From Eubacterium ruminantium (lineage in GTDB: Bacteria; Bacillota; Clostridia; Lachnospirales; Lachnospiraceae): a DNA stretch of 64,000 nucleotides. The translations under genes were made by a program, and so were the position numbers. The notes beneath the pieces are model-generated. The model made no database searches. It saw only the letters and a list, made by a program, of their open reading frames with translations, and had not been told where the DNA came from. The first letter of the stretch is position 1; the number at the start of each line of letters is the position of its first letter. The DNA lies in contig NZ_FUXA01000007.1 in NCBI RefSeq assembly GCF_900167085.1, positions 124,001 to 188,000 on the forward strand, written 5' to 3'. Of the stretch, positions 10,201-19,321 are shown in pieces.

Positions 10201-13073
10201 TCAGCATCAAAATCATTTGTAAGAGTTCCGGAATTTCCATCTGTCTGATCTACCCACTCATCTTCTTCGAATCTGCTGTTAGCATTGTCATCAAAGTAAA
10301 GTTTAGCTGATGCTATGGTTCCACCTGCAGCTTCATATGAGAATGAAACATGATGATCTTTAATCCATGAATCAGGATTTCCTTCTATATACTGCATTGG
10401 TGCATTTTTAACAATGAGCTTAGGTCTCTGTCTACCATTATCAAGCGCATTCTTAAATGCAACAGCATTTACACCTGTACCATCTGCTGGTGCTGTATAT
10501 GCATTGCCAAGATAATCTTCAGTATCCAATCCTGCAAATACAGTTACATACTTAAGACCATCCTTATCAGCATATGTTGTTCCATAATCACCTGAATTTT
10601 CAATTTTGATAGTATCATCAAAATCAAAATTCCAAACAATATTATCTTTTCCAGATGTAGCATCTGCTTCTAATCTACCAAGTAATTTTGCCATATTAGA
10701 TTTTGGATCAATCGAAAAATTATTTGCAAGTCCTGCAACCGCATCTTTTGCAACAATTATTGGCATGCCCTTACTTCTATATTCATCAAGCTCATCATAT
10801 TTTGCTTCTGAAATATCATTTCCAAGAAGTGCTCCGACAGAACCATCTGCCCTACCGTAATTCTCCATATAATCATATGCATCTCCGTAAATGAAATACA
10901 TATTATATGATTTATCATAAACAGAAGCCATCTTATTTCTGTTAAATGCATCTATAGACTTAATACCGGAATTATCACCTCCGATATATACTGCATCAAA
11001 ATTATCAAGAACAGTTTTCTTAGTACAGTTAAATTCATATGAAGACATATGAACTACGTTAACCTGATCCATACTAAGTCCTGTAAGATGTGCAATCTTT
11101 GCTTTTGAAACCTTCCAAGAATAGTAATCTGTAACTGTTCCAAGATCATCACTTGTAATAACATCTCCATCTTCAAGGAATGATGTTAACGATTTAGAAC
11201 CATCGTATGATATCTCATCTGAAGTTACGCCGTTAAGAACTCCTTTATGTCGAAGATAATACCAAGTTTCATTTTTAGTAGCATCATAAGCAGCTGTTCC
11301 TTCAGCATTATGATCACCACCACCATTTACAAGTTGCTTACGTCCTGTTGCATGTGCAAATGATAAATTACCTGCTGTTCTGTGAAGAGCCAAAGGATCT
11401 GTAATTCCTCTTATATTCGTATTACCGTCAATCTTACCAAACAAAGCTGCAAGCTTACGATCAATTGGATATGAAGGCTCAATTTCAAGTACTGTGAAAA
11501 CATTTGAAGAATCTCCATCTCCTCCACCGATACGTCTGTATGAAGCATTATTGATGATATCTGCGATATCCTTAACAAGAACCTTATCATTTGCTGACAT
11601 ATAACCTGCCATACGACTTGGTGTTGTTACAAGGATATTCTTTGCTAAAGGTTCTTCTGTAGAAGTCATAACCTTATTACATACATATTCAAAGTTTGCA
11701 TCATACTTTGTTGTTAACTTTGTAGCTCCATTGCTTGATGAAGTATTAATAAGGCTCTTTGCATATATAATTCTTCCTGAATTACTTGCTCCACTAAGGA
11801 ATAATGCTCTGAGCTGATTATATACATCATTATTAATTGCTTTACCCTTAGCTCCATCCTCAATGATTATATAATCATAAGAACCGAACTGTGTTGTAGG
11901 AAGACTTGAATCATTATAAGCTTTATAATCATATTCTACATAAGTAGGATGTGTCTCACGAGCTACATATGCAGGATAAAGATCTGCTGTATCTGTCAGC
12001 TTATAAACAGTCTTTGAAGCATTATACTGTTTAGCATTTGTCTCCGCATTATTTTCTACAAATTTAGGAATACTTCCATCTCCTGATGCTATATCAGCCT
12101 CAAGGAAAAGCTTAGCAGTAGATGCTGTAAGTCCCTCTTTTGTCTTATCTGAAATAGCTCCTGTTTCTGAACCATCAGCATTTATAACGAGAACTTTTGC
12201 TAACTTAGCAGAGCCGTTAACATAGTAATATGACTTAGAAGCATCTGAAGGAGTTCCTACCGGATTTCCATCCTTATCTTTAGGAGGATTAGCCGGATCA
12301 TAATCACTTAAGATATAAGTTTTTGTCCATTCAGGATTACGCATCTTACCACTAAGCTTTGTATAAAGTGACTGACCTGCTGCCTCTTTATTGAAAAACT
12401 GCTTAGCTGTGAAAGAAGCTGATGTATCCCATGAATATGCGAATCCGCTATATTTATTAAATACATCTGTAATAAGATTATTATAGAATGTACTTGTTGG
12501 GATATCATCATCCTGAGAAGCTATAGGACCATCAACGATAAATGGTACAGGCTGGTTAGCTGTTGCTAAACTACCTAACTGAATCTTAACAAGTTCAGGA
12601 ATACCATTATCACTCTGTCCATAATAATTATTTGGGTCAACATGGAGATAGATAAGATCTGCTACAGATAACGCATCTATACAAGCCTGTGTATCCATTC
12701 CTGTTGTTGAAAACACCTTATAATCAATACTGTTATCAGCCATCTTCTGTTCAATAGTCTTATAACCATCGATTACAAGATTCTGAAATACAGGGAATGA
12801 TTTAGCAGTATCTCCCATCGCAGAAGCTGCTCCTGATGTTACTTCAACAATTCTGAAATAATGATCGTCTCCACTTTCATGTGACTTCTCAATAATTCTA
12901 TCAATATTTGTATACGTTACTACGTCAAATGCTGGCTTTGCATCTACTGTAGGTGCAGCGCCGCCATTATCACCATCTGCTGCCATTGAAAAAGAGAGTA
13001 TGGTAACAAATGCACAAGCAACGAGCATCAGTGATAATGCTATGACCAGAATTTTTTTGTTAACTTTTCTCAT
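7254..13073 (-). CDS. giant exported protein at the end of the pilus operon (candidate pilus tip/surface protein)
   Basis: A 1939-residue exported protein. The N terminus is a signal sequence: basic MRKVNKK, then a hydrophobic core to about residue 31 ending SMA before ADG. A lipobox-like LVAC ends at Cys20, but hydrophobic residues continue after it, so ordinary signal-peptidase cleavage seems likelier. No LPxTG or C-terminal membrane anchor is present. Residues 928-939 form an EF-hand-like calcium loop (D at 1, N at 3 and 5, E at 12). A CxxC lies near residue 1020, nine Asn in a row at 1565-1573, and beta-rich sequence follows. From memory it resembles large secreted proteins of Lachnospiraceae carrying DUF5057; I could not verify this. 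It follows the four minor pilin genes, the position of pilY1 in Pseudomonas, which suggests a pilus-tip adhesin or sensor by context only. ATG 13071-13073 has a GGAAGGTGAT site. Confidence 0.75.
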   Translation of the reverse strand: MRKVNKKILVIALSLMLVACAFVTILSFSMAADGDNGGAAPTVDAKPAFDVVTYTNIDRIIEKSHESGDDHYFRIVEVTSGAASAMGDTAKSFPVFQNLVIDGYKTIEQKMADNSIDYKVFSTTGMDTQACIDALSVADLIYLHVDPNNYYGQSDNGIPELVKIQLGSLATANQPVPFIVDGPIASQDDDIPTSTFYNNLITDVFNKYSGFAYSWDTSASFTAKQFFNKEAAGQSLYTKLSGKMRNPEWTKTYILSDYDPANPPKDKDGNPVGTPSDASKSYYYVNGSAKLAKVLVINADGSETGAISDKTKEGLTASTAKLFLEADIASGDGSIPKFVENNAETNAKQYNASKTVYKLTDTADLYPAYVARETHPTYVEYDYKAYNDSSLPTTQFGSYDYIIIEDGAKGKAINNDVYNQLRALFLSGASNSGRIIYAKSLINTSSSNGATKLTTKYDANFEYVCNKVMTSTEEPLAKNILVTTPSRMAGYMSANDKVLVKDIADIINNASYRRIGGGDGDSSNVFTVLEIEPSYPIDRKLAALFGKIDGNTNIRGITDPLALHRTAGNLSFAHATGRKQLVNGGGDHNAEGTAAYDATKNETWYYLRHKGVLNGVTSDEISYDGSKSLTSFLEDGDVITSDDLGTVTDYYSWKVSKAKIAHLTGLSMDQVNVVHMSSYEFNCTKKTVLDNFDAVYIGGDNSGIKSIDAFNRNKMASVYDKSYNMYFIYGDAYDYMENYGRADGSVGALLGNDISEAKYDELDEYRSKGMPIIVAKDAVAGLANNFSIDPKSNMAKLLGRLEADATSGKDNIVWNFDFDDTIKIENSGDYGTTYADKDGLKYVTVFAGLDTEDYLGNAYTAPADGTGVNAVAFKNALDNGRQRPKLIVKNAPMQYIEGNPDSWIKDHHVSFSYEAAGGTIASAKLYFDDNANSRFEEDEWVDQTDGNSGTLTNDFDADFFGVVYWKLEVENTYGAKASVTGCMKIARTDQEKIQVNLLQLIPEDACEQERDQRDESLIFCTECQQSRKNLVGNRFGGGHQGGKYSEHDMLGLSSGFNDKTSFGGITSADDAINNIKKYITQAQNSTSSVALVDMPSYNDSNIPRDFSLNVKNNLGVHEHRFGIVKYFNDLTVETKTGVDDWNTNWFTDVKDDFNVDMDVMYIEEFSDLVEDVNSRYAGMDTSEIKTLRSKYDQAAVEFKNAYTGMQKIINNDASSVTNNEKAAIQKFMCQSDTMNMGTYDSIVKKYQESGVDLEVELRRLQSNGSNLNGKALSANAVSQEVDYELSFDTYSEMPFYDFFSLCAESDANNCPDLRKYVSLYSNWRDAKIYEQFFKKMWKYYSFCAAVDDSGKANLSEYTCVLFGAAQNFAGADMKSIEANDAVIHYINDGGSTILFYDTLTSDSTVTMTKKLSKYFGMAAYTGAEESSTAAETVKTPVAEERYEGKVTIKIGNPYHSTWTDKILTTYTVDTAAENVDIVLDSSNNTYADVGDASAYFTITDDETSNVDNYKKHNISINYTINNAPSWGSPGFTIWVNGQNLGTVKDASGSVTFKSSIISEEVTDGNNNNNNNNNVPDAPLKLNPTKLTYKAGLGQTVDGHAFPMTDYSLYYPTDESQEKNHTDFNMAQYEVDGHVQTNGAEQNNEGIVTLYPFNIGKTLKVSATIEGDFCNVVNEDSDNIIVYYSLSGGTLGTMSTNYVADPKDGGNNYFVYQYQPGGNTAGMVTYIGAGRSVLTGWQRDNNDERRFFINLILNTGRKSTRKTVLKLYDHSSTQVVAKGVPGATNLTNAVILENGSSGYTTTVVEGGYPEFSYLLRSDNSVEIENVKAYYDLDYDETNPDDEYHEGDGKHILIYDRDANTTDSTLPYVGSGFLSYVDRNTCIFASDMEVNGAKPSMLELKDSYLYNNEYTYIVLKVTDKNGNVYFQRLKVILKPKLHELT

Positions 13074-13091
13074 CAATTATCACCTTCCTTC

Positions 13092-13943
13092 CTACTCTTT
13101 TGGATCTATAAGGACATTTGAATTCTTGATATTTATAATATTCTGAATTGATGCCCCATGTTTCTGATATGCAAAGTCAAGATTTAAACTTAAACTCTGA
13201 TTTAACGGATCAACAGTAATCCTTGCGGCACTTATAATCTTTCCGTTTGAACTTGTTCCATAATTAAGTTTTGATGTATATACTGTATTGTCACTTACAC
13301 CGGAACTATTTAACTTAGTCATATACTTATATGTCTTCTCAATGTAAATCTTTTCCTGATTAAAAGTGATTATCGCTGTACATTCATCATTTACATTACC
13401 AGGATCGGTAATACCTGTACCTAAGTAATTACTGTCATAAGGAACACTGTATTTAACTGTCAATTTTGACAGATAAATATTCTTGTATGTTACTGTTGCT
13501 GAAGGATCATCTCCTACTTTAGTCTTAAGATAATCTCCTGAAACAGTAGCTGATGCTGGGAAATGCTTATATCCGTTATCTTCATAATTCAATGTTGTTG
13601 AATCCCCACCCGGAATTAACGACTTACGCTGATATTTAACTGCTGTAGCACTCTTGGCTATTGATTCACCAACTTTTTTCTTATTGAAAGCATATACATA
13701 ATTATCTTCAAATACATAGCCTTCAATTGTCAGCTCTTTAGCCTGAATGATTATATCAGATAACTCATTTAATGTTTCCTGTCCGGAATTCTGAACTGAT
13801 ATATCAGCTTCCTGCTTTTTTAAAGTTACCGACTCATGACCCATGAAAGTAACTACTGCTGTTATGAGCAATGCCAGAACAGCAATCGCTACTATCAATT
13901 CGACAAGAGTGAAACCTTTATTCTTTTTTGCCTTAAGAATCAT
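13092..13943 (-). CDS. PilW/GspJ-like minor type IV prepilin
   Basis: A 283-residue prepilin. The N terminus MILKAKKNKG/FTLVELIVAIAVLALL is a class III signal: cleavage after Gly10 leaves an N-terminal Phe, which PilD-type peptidases methylate, and Glu5 of the mature protein is present. A hydrophobic helix follows, then a mostly beta-strand domain. The size and order (after a FimT-like gene, before the large tip-candidate gene) fit the PilW/GspJ role in the initiating tip complex; sequence alone supports only 'minor pilin'. AGGAGG lies 8 nt before the ATG. It is 18 nt from the FimT-like gene upstream and 18 nt from the giant gene downstream, so all three are co-transcribed. Confidence 0.85.
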   Translation of the reverse strand: MILKAKKNKGFTLVELIVAIAVLALLITAVVTFMGHESVTLKKQEADISVQNSGQETLNELSDIIIQAKELTIEGYVFEDNYVYAFNKKKVGESIAKSATAVKYQRKSLIPGGDSTTLNYEDNGYKHFPASATVSGDYLKTKVGDDPSATVTYKNIYLSKLTVKYSVPYDSNYLGTGITDPGNVNDECTAIITFNQEKIYIEKTYKYMTKLNSSGVSDNTVYTSKLNYGTSSNGKIISAARITVDPLNQSLSLNLDFAYQKHGASIQNIINIKNSNVLIDPKE

Positions 13944-13960
13944 GCTTCATACCTCCTATC

Positions 13961-14557
13961 TTATTTTGAGCCATGGCTACCGTTTGCACGAATATACTTT
14001 CGTGCAACGGTTTTTCCACTTGTCTTTTTAAATTCATATGTTCCAACCCCATAGATACACTCGCCTCTACGGTTAAATGCTATATAGATAGCATCGCTGC
14101 CATCCTTCGGAGCAAAATTTGTTACATCAGTACCATCGGCCTTCTTGCCTGTAAAATTAACTTTTACATAACTTGTAAGATTTTTACCGAGGCCACCATT
14201 CATTGTACTTGTTGATACAAATGAACCGGCAACAGATGTTGCAGTAAGATCATAATATCCCTGGCAAAGGAATACTTCCTGTTTACTTGCCGGCTTATAC
14301 AATTTTATACAATAAGCATAATTTTCTTCGTCACCCTGTATAAGACCGTTCTTATCAACATCTACTGACATTCCTTTACAGCTTGCATAAAGCGTCGCAA
14401 TTTCCGAATCAAATGTAGAAGCAGCTTCTTTAGCTCTAGCCGTATATGTAATAGATATTGATATTACTGACATTGCAGATACTACTGCGACAATGGCTAG
14501 GACTATGATCATTTCTACCATGGAGAAGCCGTCGTTACGTTTAATAGTTTTCTTCAT
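13961..14557 (-). CDS. FimT/GspH-like minor type IV prepilin
   Basis: A 198-residue prepilin with leader MKKTIKRNDG and mature start FSMVEMIIVLAIVAVVSAMS, containing the conserved Glu5. The compact soluble part and length match FimT/GspH-type pseudopilins, which sit beneath the tip complex and in some bacteria bind DNA. No DNA-binding motif can be claimed here; the C terminus is basic (KTSGKTVARKYIRANGSHGSK), which would be compatible with binding a polyanion. AGGAGA lies upstream of the ATG. The spacing to the preceding GspK-like gene is 10 nt. Confidence 0.82.
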   Translation of the reverse strand: MKKTIKRNDGFSMVEMIIVLAIVAVVSAMSVISISITYTARAKEAASTFDSEIATLYASCKGMSVDVDKNGLIQGDEENYAYCIKLYKPASKQEVFLCQGYYDLTATSVAGSFVSTSTMNGGLGKNLTSYVKVNFTGKKADGTDVTNFAPKDGSDAIYIAFNRRGECIYGVGTYEFKKTSGKTVARKYIRANGSHGSK

Positions 14558-14567
14558 GCGCCATCTC

Positions 14568-17500
14568 CTATTCCACGTTCTTCATCCAGTTGCTGTATTT
14601 AACAACATCTGAATAGTCAATAGTATTAATATCCTTTACTGTATCATCACCATTTTTATCATACGATAAAAGTTTTGTTATAAGAACTTCTTTACTATCA
14701 CTTGAATCATAAGCGATACCTTTATCATCACAAGCTGCCTTAAGCTGATCAACTGTTAAATCATCATATACAGTTGAGAATCCATTGAATGCTCTTAAAA
14801 CTTTCTCAGCATCAGGATCTTTCTCAGTCTGAAGTTCTGTGATGATAGCTCTACACATCTCCGGATTAGCTGAGATAGACTTAACACCATTACCTACATA
14901 AATCTTATCACCGGCTACGATAAGTCCTTCAAAGTTCTCAACTCCATTGAAGTATACAGCTCCCTTAGTTACTACAATACCTCTTAATGTCTTTAAACCA
15001 TTTTCAACTACACAATCAGAAGCATCAAGAATAATATCTTCCTGACTCATCCAAACCTTATATCCTGATGAAAGCTGAAGAACATGTTCATCACTTGCTG
15101 TACCGTTAGGTTTTACTTCCCAATTAGGCATATCGAAGTATCTGTTAATTGGTGATATAGAAGATCTTCCATATGTTGCTGAAGTCACTAATGAATTTAC
15201 AAAATCAGCTTCAGCTGAACCTTCGGCAGCATCATCAAGCGTAAATCTTACATAATCATAGTGCTTTGTAATATCATTTGCGATTGACATTGCATTAGCT
15301 ACACTTGATGTCTTGATTGTATCACTTGCACCTTCTGTAGGACTTGAGATTGTTGTATCCTTCTGAAGGTAGATATCATAATCATTTCCTGAACTTGTAC
15401 TTACAATCGATGTTAAGGCACCGCTTGTATATACTTCATTTGATAAGTTTTCATCCGGTTTAATAATTGTTCCGGCTTTAAACTGTTCCTCATTTATTAC
15501 CCCTTCATCAAGATACTGACGAATTGGGCTAAAGTTTGATGATGCTGCAGAAGAACTCTTCTGAAGTTCATCCATATAAGCCTGTGCATAAGCAGCAGCC
15601 ATCTCATCAGCAGAATCATAAGACTTATTATCTTCTGCGAAAATTCTATCGAAATCGAAGAAATAATACATTCTGTTAGATCCTGCAGGTTTGATTCCCT
15701 TACATGGAACAGCATCTGTATTACTGAAAAATGCTTCAAATAAATTGTAATTTGAAGAATCTCTTGTTAAAAGTGTTGAGTTAAGTTTGATTGTATAATA
15801 TGTTCCTTTAGCATCAGTCTTCTCTTCGTAAGTACCTGCTCCTGTAGGAATATATATAAGCTGATTGCTCTTTACAGCAACACTTTCGCCTGTTTTGTAA
15901 TCCTCAACTCTGCTGTCATATGATACGACATCTTTAACAACCTGAGATGTATCACCGGCAGCATATCTGATTTCATTTCCGGCAATAACCATATCCTTAT
16001 GCTCAGCTGAAAGTTCGATGTATGCCTGACCGGCTACAAATAACTTATTAGCTTGAGAAAGATCGATGGAAGAATGCTCACCGTTCATAATGATAGCACT
16101 ACTCTTGTAGTGAGCTCTTTCAGATGAAGTTGCAGGTGTTTCACCCTGATTGTAAATGTCAATTCCTACTCTGTCATCTTTGTGACCATTAACCTTATCT
16201 GTTGCTGTTAATGGTATAAACTTTCTGTTTACCTGTGTTCCGTTACCGAAACCATAGTAAGATCCAACAAGTTCAACCTTTGAATAATCAGAATCAACTT
16301 CAAGGTCGTCCTTTACATGTAAGTTTGCAACAAATAATGCACTTGATCCGATTGGTGTATCACTTCCTGAAGTTCCTCCTGGAACTGTATAACCATCAAG
16401 TACAACGTTATCAGCCCAAACAGCAGCCTTGCTTACTGTTGTACCATTACTGTTATACACCGATACATCTGCACCATTTAAAATTGCAAATGTTCCAGGT
16501 ACTACAATATTCTTAGCACGGATATTAACCTTTGCTCCGTTAATAAAGAGTCCTGAATATCTACTGTTTGCATTATAACCATTATATGCATACTGATCAT
16601 TATTTACGAAAGCTGCATCAACAGTGTCTGTCTTCTCACTTGAATCGAGAATACCATCAGTATTTCCTGTAACAAGACCTGCAAGTCTTGCATTGTAAAG
16701 ATCATTTGTTGTTCTGTTTGTAACAGGCTGCATCTTTACTTTAACATCAGTAGTCTTACCTGAAAGATCTGTAACACTGCTAATTGTCTGAGACTGTGTG
16801 TAATTATCTTTAGTGTCAGAATCAGTTACACCATAAAGGTTATAATCTTTATCATAAAAGTCTGCACCACCGTAAATATTACCACTTATAGAAATTGCTG
16901 ATGATTTAACCTGATTAATTTCAACACCTGAGTCACCTACAAGACAATAATCAAAAAGTGAAGACTTGTTAGCATCAATTGTATTGAAGTTAACATCAAA
17001 TTCAGGTCTAACAATTTCATAATCTGCTGAAACTGTCTGTGTGAATGAACCACTAGCTGAAGATCTGCTGTAATTAGCAGTTCTTTGTAATCTAACATTC
17101 TTTACAACTATCTTACCAAGTGTAAAGTTGTCAGTTGTTGTTTTTCCGTCAGAACCTGTAGTAATTCTTATTCTTACACAGTCTTCAGCGGAATAAAGTC
17201 CAGGATTTTTCATTCTGTCTTCATCCCAAAATTCTATTACCATATTATCTGAAATTACCTTTACAGAGTCATTTGAGATAAATGATTCACAAAGTTTACT
17301 AAACTGTGCAAGACTTCTATATGCTGTATCATTTTTGATGCCGTTCATGAAATAATCTTTAAATCTCTGGTTAGCAACATCAGAACCGATATTAACATAA
17401 GTCTTCTTTGTAGTATCAAAGTAAACCATCTCATCGACTACTGTAGAGTACGCCTCAACCATGGCATTACTTGTTCTTGTTCCAAGTCCTGCATATACTT

Positions 17501-17672
17501 CATCCATAGCCTGTTCTACAAAATGGAAGTTATCTTTTGAGTTATAATCAACCACTTTAAGTCTATATGCATATGCAGCAGCTGTTAAAAGTGCTCCCGC
17601 TATTATTCCGAGAAATGAGAGGGCTACGATTACAAGAATTATTCCAGATCCTTTACTATCCTTTTTATTCAA
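14568..17672 (-). CDS. very large PilX/GspK-like minor pilin lacking Glu5
   Basis: A 1034-residue protein starting MNKKDSKGSG/IILVIVALSFLGIIAGALL. The short basic leader ends in Gly and is followed by a pilin-like hydrophobic helix, but the residue at mature position 5 is Ile instead of Glu. That is the signature of GspK and many PilX proteins, which cap the pseudopilus and need no Glu5. These are normally about 200-330 residues. The remaining roughly 1000 residues form a long extracellular region, with many Asn/Ser/Val/Thr stretches suggesting beta structure, perhaps a beta-helix (polymer-like AVYFNGVENFEGLIVAGDK near the C terminus). The start codon is TTG, one base after the PilV-like stop and 8 nt after GGGGGT, so translation is probably coupled. 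The function of the large region is unknown. Confidence 0.78.
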   Translation of the reverse strand: MNKKDSKGSGIILVIVALSFLGIIAGALLTAAAYAYRLKVVDYNSKDNFHFVEQAMDEVYAGLGTRTSNAMVEAYSTVVDEMVYFDTTKKTYVNIGSDVANQRFKDYFMNGIKNDTAYRSLAQFSKLCESFISNDSVKVISDNMVIEFWDEDRMKNPGLYSAEDCVRIRITTGSDGKTTTDNFTLGKIVVKNVRLQRTANYSRSSASGSFTQTVSADYEIVRPEFDVNFNTIDANKSSLFDYCLVGDSGVEINQVKSSAISISGNIYGGADFYDKDYNLYGVTDSDTKDNYTQSQTISSVTDLSGKTTDVKVKMQPVTNRTTNDLYNARLAGLVTGNTDGILDSSEKTDTVDAAFVNNDQYAYNGYNANSRYSGLFINGAKVNIRAKNIVVPGTFAILNGADVSVYNSNGTTVSKAAVWADNVVLDGYTVPGGTSGSDTPIGSSALFVANLHVKDDLEVDSDYSKVELVGSYYGFGNGTQVNRKFIPLTATDKVNGHKDDRVGIDIYNQGETPATSSERAHYKSSAIIMNGEHSSIDLSQANKLFVAGQAYIELSAEHKDMVIAGNEIRYAAGDTSQVVKDVVSYDSRVEDYKTGESVAVKSNQLIYIPTGAGTYEEKTDAKGTYYTIKLNSTLLTRDSSNYNLFEAFFSNTDAVPCKGIKPAGSNRMYYFFDFDRIFAEDNKSYDSADEMAAAYAQAYMDELQKSSSAASSNFSPIRQYLDEGVINEEQFKAGTIIKPDENLSNEVYTSGALTSIVSTSSGNDYDIYLQKDTTISSPTEGASDTIKTSSVANAMSIANDITKHYDYVRFTLDDAAEGSAEADFVNSLVTSATYGRSSISPINRYFDMPNWEVKPNGTASDEHVLQLSSGYKVWMSQEDIILDASDCVVENGLKTLRGIVVTKGAVYFNGVENFEGLIVAGDKIYVGNGVKSISANPEMCRAIITELQTEKDPDAEKVLRAFNGFSTVYDDLTVDQLKAACDDKGIAYDSSDSKEVLITKLLSYDKNGDDTVKDINTIDYSDVVKYSNWMKNVE

Positions 17673-17673
17673 T

Positions 17674-19302
17674 TTAATCTACCCCCTTTCCTGCGGTATA
17701 TCTAACTGAGTCCATAGATCCGCTTACAGGATCCATAACAACTGTTACTGTAAAAAGTCTATCATTAGACTGAGTATCATTTTTAATATCTACCAGCTTA
17801 TTGCTTGGTAAATCTTCATGACTTGCTATAGTTGACGGTTTTCCATAATCTCTAAGAGCATTAAGTTCTGCTAGAGTAAGATCATCACCGCCTCCACTGG
17901 TTCTTATATAATTTTTATCTGTGGAGAACATCTTTTTACCATCAACTTCATAATTAAGTGACATATTTGTGTAAATAGTCATTACATCCTTATGTCCAGG
18001 TACAGCAGCATCAATACTTTCGCCACTCTTTAACGATACAGAAAGATTAATATTAACAGGAACTAAATTACCTGCAATCTCTGTATTGTAACATATATAC
18101 TGACGCTCCGGTGTCGCACCACCTGTATAAACATCTGCGTAATCTGTTCCTTCGAGCTGGTTCTTATCAGGCTTCAAAAGATAAACTTTTGCGTTCTGTG
18201 TGTCAGCATCATTATAAAATTCGATAAAATCATTTGTTGTATAATATTTATCTGTTTCATCCGGAACATATGGCTCATAATAGAAGAAAACATCCGGAGC
18301 CTTTGAAGTATAGAATTTCTTAGCAAATGCTGTATATTTAAGTTTTGCTTCAGCACCGCTACCACCAACTGTGAAATTATCATAATATGCTACATCGCAT
18401 GTAACTTCATAATAATCTATTTTATCTGATAAATTCTTATGAGCTGTATTAGAGATATGAATATATCTACATGCAGGAGCATCATTAGAAAATGTGTTGG
18501 TTCCTGTAATACCGGTTACCTGCTTCTTCCATTCATCCGGATTTGTTGCTTTAAGGAAATCCATCTTCTGAGTAAAGATTGAATCAGAAGCCTGCTTATC
18601 AAAATTGGAAGCTACACTCTGGATGATTGCAACCTTAGTTGCATCAAGATCCTGGATAAAACCGATATTAACATTATTTGGATTAACATAATCTTTAGTA
18701 TAATCACCGGTTGAAGGTACACATACAATCTTATCTACAAGTCCATCTGAGTTAGTGTGAGTAATTGAACCTTCATTTGTAAGTATAAAGCCATCTTCTT
18801 TAAGTGAGTCAGAGTATGCTGATGAATCATAAAGAATTTCATATCTTTTATTTACATCAGCAGAATCTTTTTTACCAAGAACACAACTACTTAAATCATC
18901 AAGAATTGCTTTTCTCGTATACTCATTTGATTTTGGTCCTAACTTTGTATTATCCAAAGTATATATGTAAGCATTGTACTCAACTGTAGTCAAAAGATTG
19001 CCATCTACATCTACAAGCTCACATGTTACTTTATCAGCATTTGTTTTCTTACTGAATCCTGTAATACTGATATCACTGACACCAGAGGAGCTCATGATGT
19101 CAAGCTCCTCTTTGTCAGTTCTCTGAATAAAATTCATTACATATTCAGCATTCTCTACAGCGGCCTGTCTTTCCTTAGCCTTTCTTCCTGTATTGGTTGA
19201 CTGAATAATCTGTGTCAAGATAGGTGTGATAAGTAGACCAAGTATTGCAACGGCTATAACGACTTCTATTAAACTGAAGCCTGAATTTTTCTTTTTTGCC
19301 AC
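17674..19302 (-). CDS. PilV/GspI-like minor prepilin, oversized
   Basis: A 542-residue prepilin with leader MAKKKNSG and mature start FSLIEVVIAVAILGLLITPI. Glu5 is present, as is the hydrophobic helix and the amphipathic continuation IQSTNTGRKAKERQAAVENAEYVMN. PilV/GspI proteins are usually 120-200 residues, so about 350 residues are extra. I choose the GTG at 19300-19302 because GGAGTGG lies just upstream; the in-frame TTG at 19317 would place the ribosome site inside the gene. It follows pilO by 19 nt and abuts the GspK-like gene. In type II secretion and type IV pili this protein pairs with GspJ and GspK types at the tip. Confidence 0.82.
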   Translation of the reverse strand: MAKKKNSGFSLIEVVIAVAILGLLITPILTQIIQSTNTGRKAKERQAAVENAEYVMNFIQRTDKEELDIMSSSGVSDISITGFSKKTNADKVTCELVDVDGNLLTTVEYNAYIYTLDNTKLGPKSNEYTRKAILDDLSSCVLGKKDSADVNKRYEILYDSSAYSDSLKEDGFILTNEGSITHTNSDGLVDKIVCVPSTGDYTKDYVNPNNVNIGFIQDLDATKVAIIQSVASNFDKQASDSIFTQKMDFLKATNPDEWKKQVTGITGTNTFSNDAPACRYIHISNTAHKNLSDKIDYYEVTCDVAYYDNFTVGGSGAEAKLKYTAFAKKFYTSKAPDVFFYYEPYVPDETDKYYTTNDFIEFYNDADTQNAKVYLLKPDKNQLEGTDYADVYTGGATPERQYICYNTEIAGNLVPVNINLSVSLKSGESIDAAVPGHKDVMTIYTNMSLNYEVDGKKMFSTDKNYIRTSGGGDDLTLAELNALRDYGKPSTIASHEDLPSNKLVDIKNDTQSNDRLFTVTVVMDPVSGSMDSVRYTAGKGVD

Positions 19303-19321
19303 TTCGCACCACTCCAATTCT

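Noticed and set aside
13005-13073. Lipobox in the giant pilus-operon protein (LVAC, Cys20)
   Set aside because: Eleven mainly hydrophobic residues follow the Cys before an SMA cleavage site, which is unlike a lipoprotein; kept only as an alternative.
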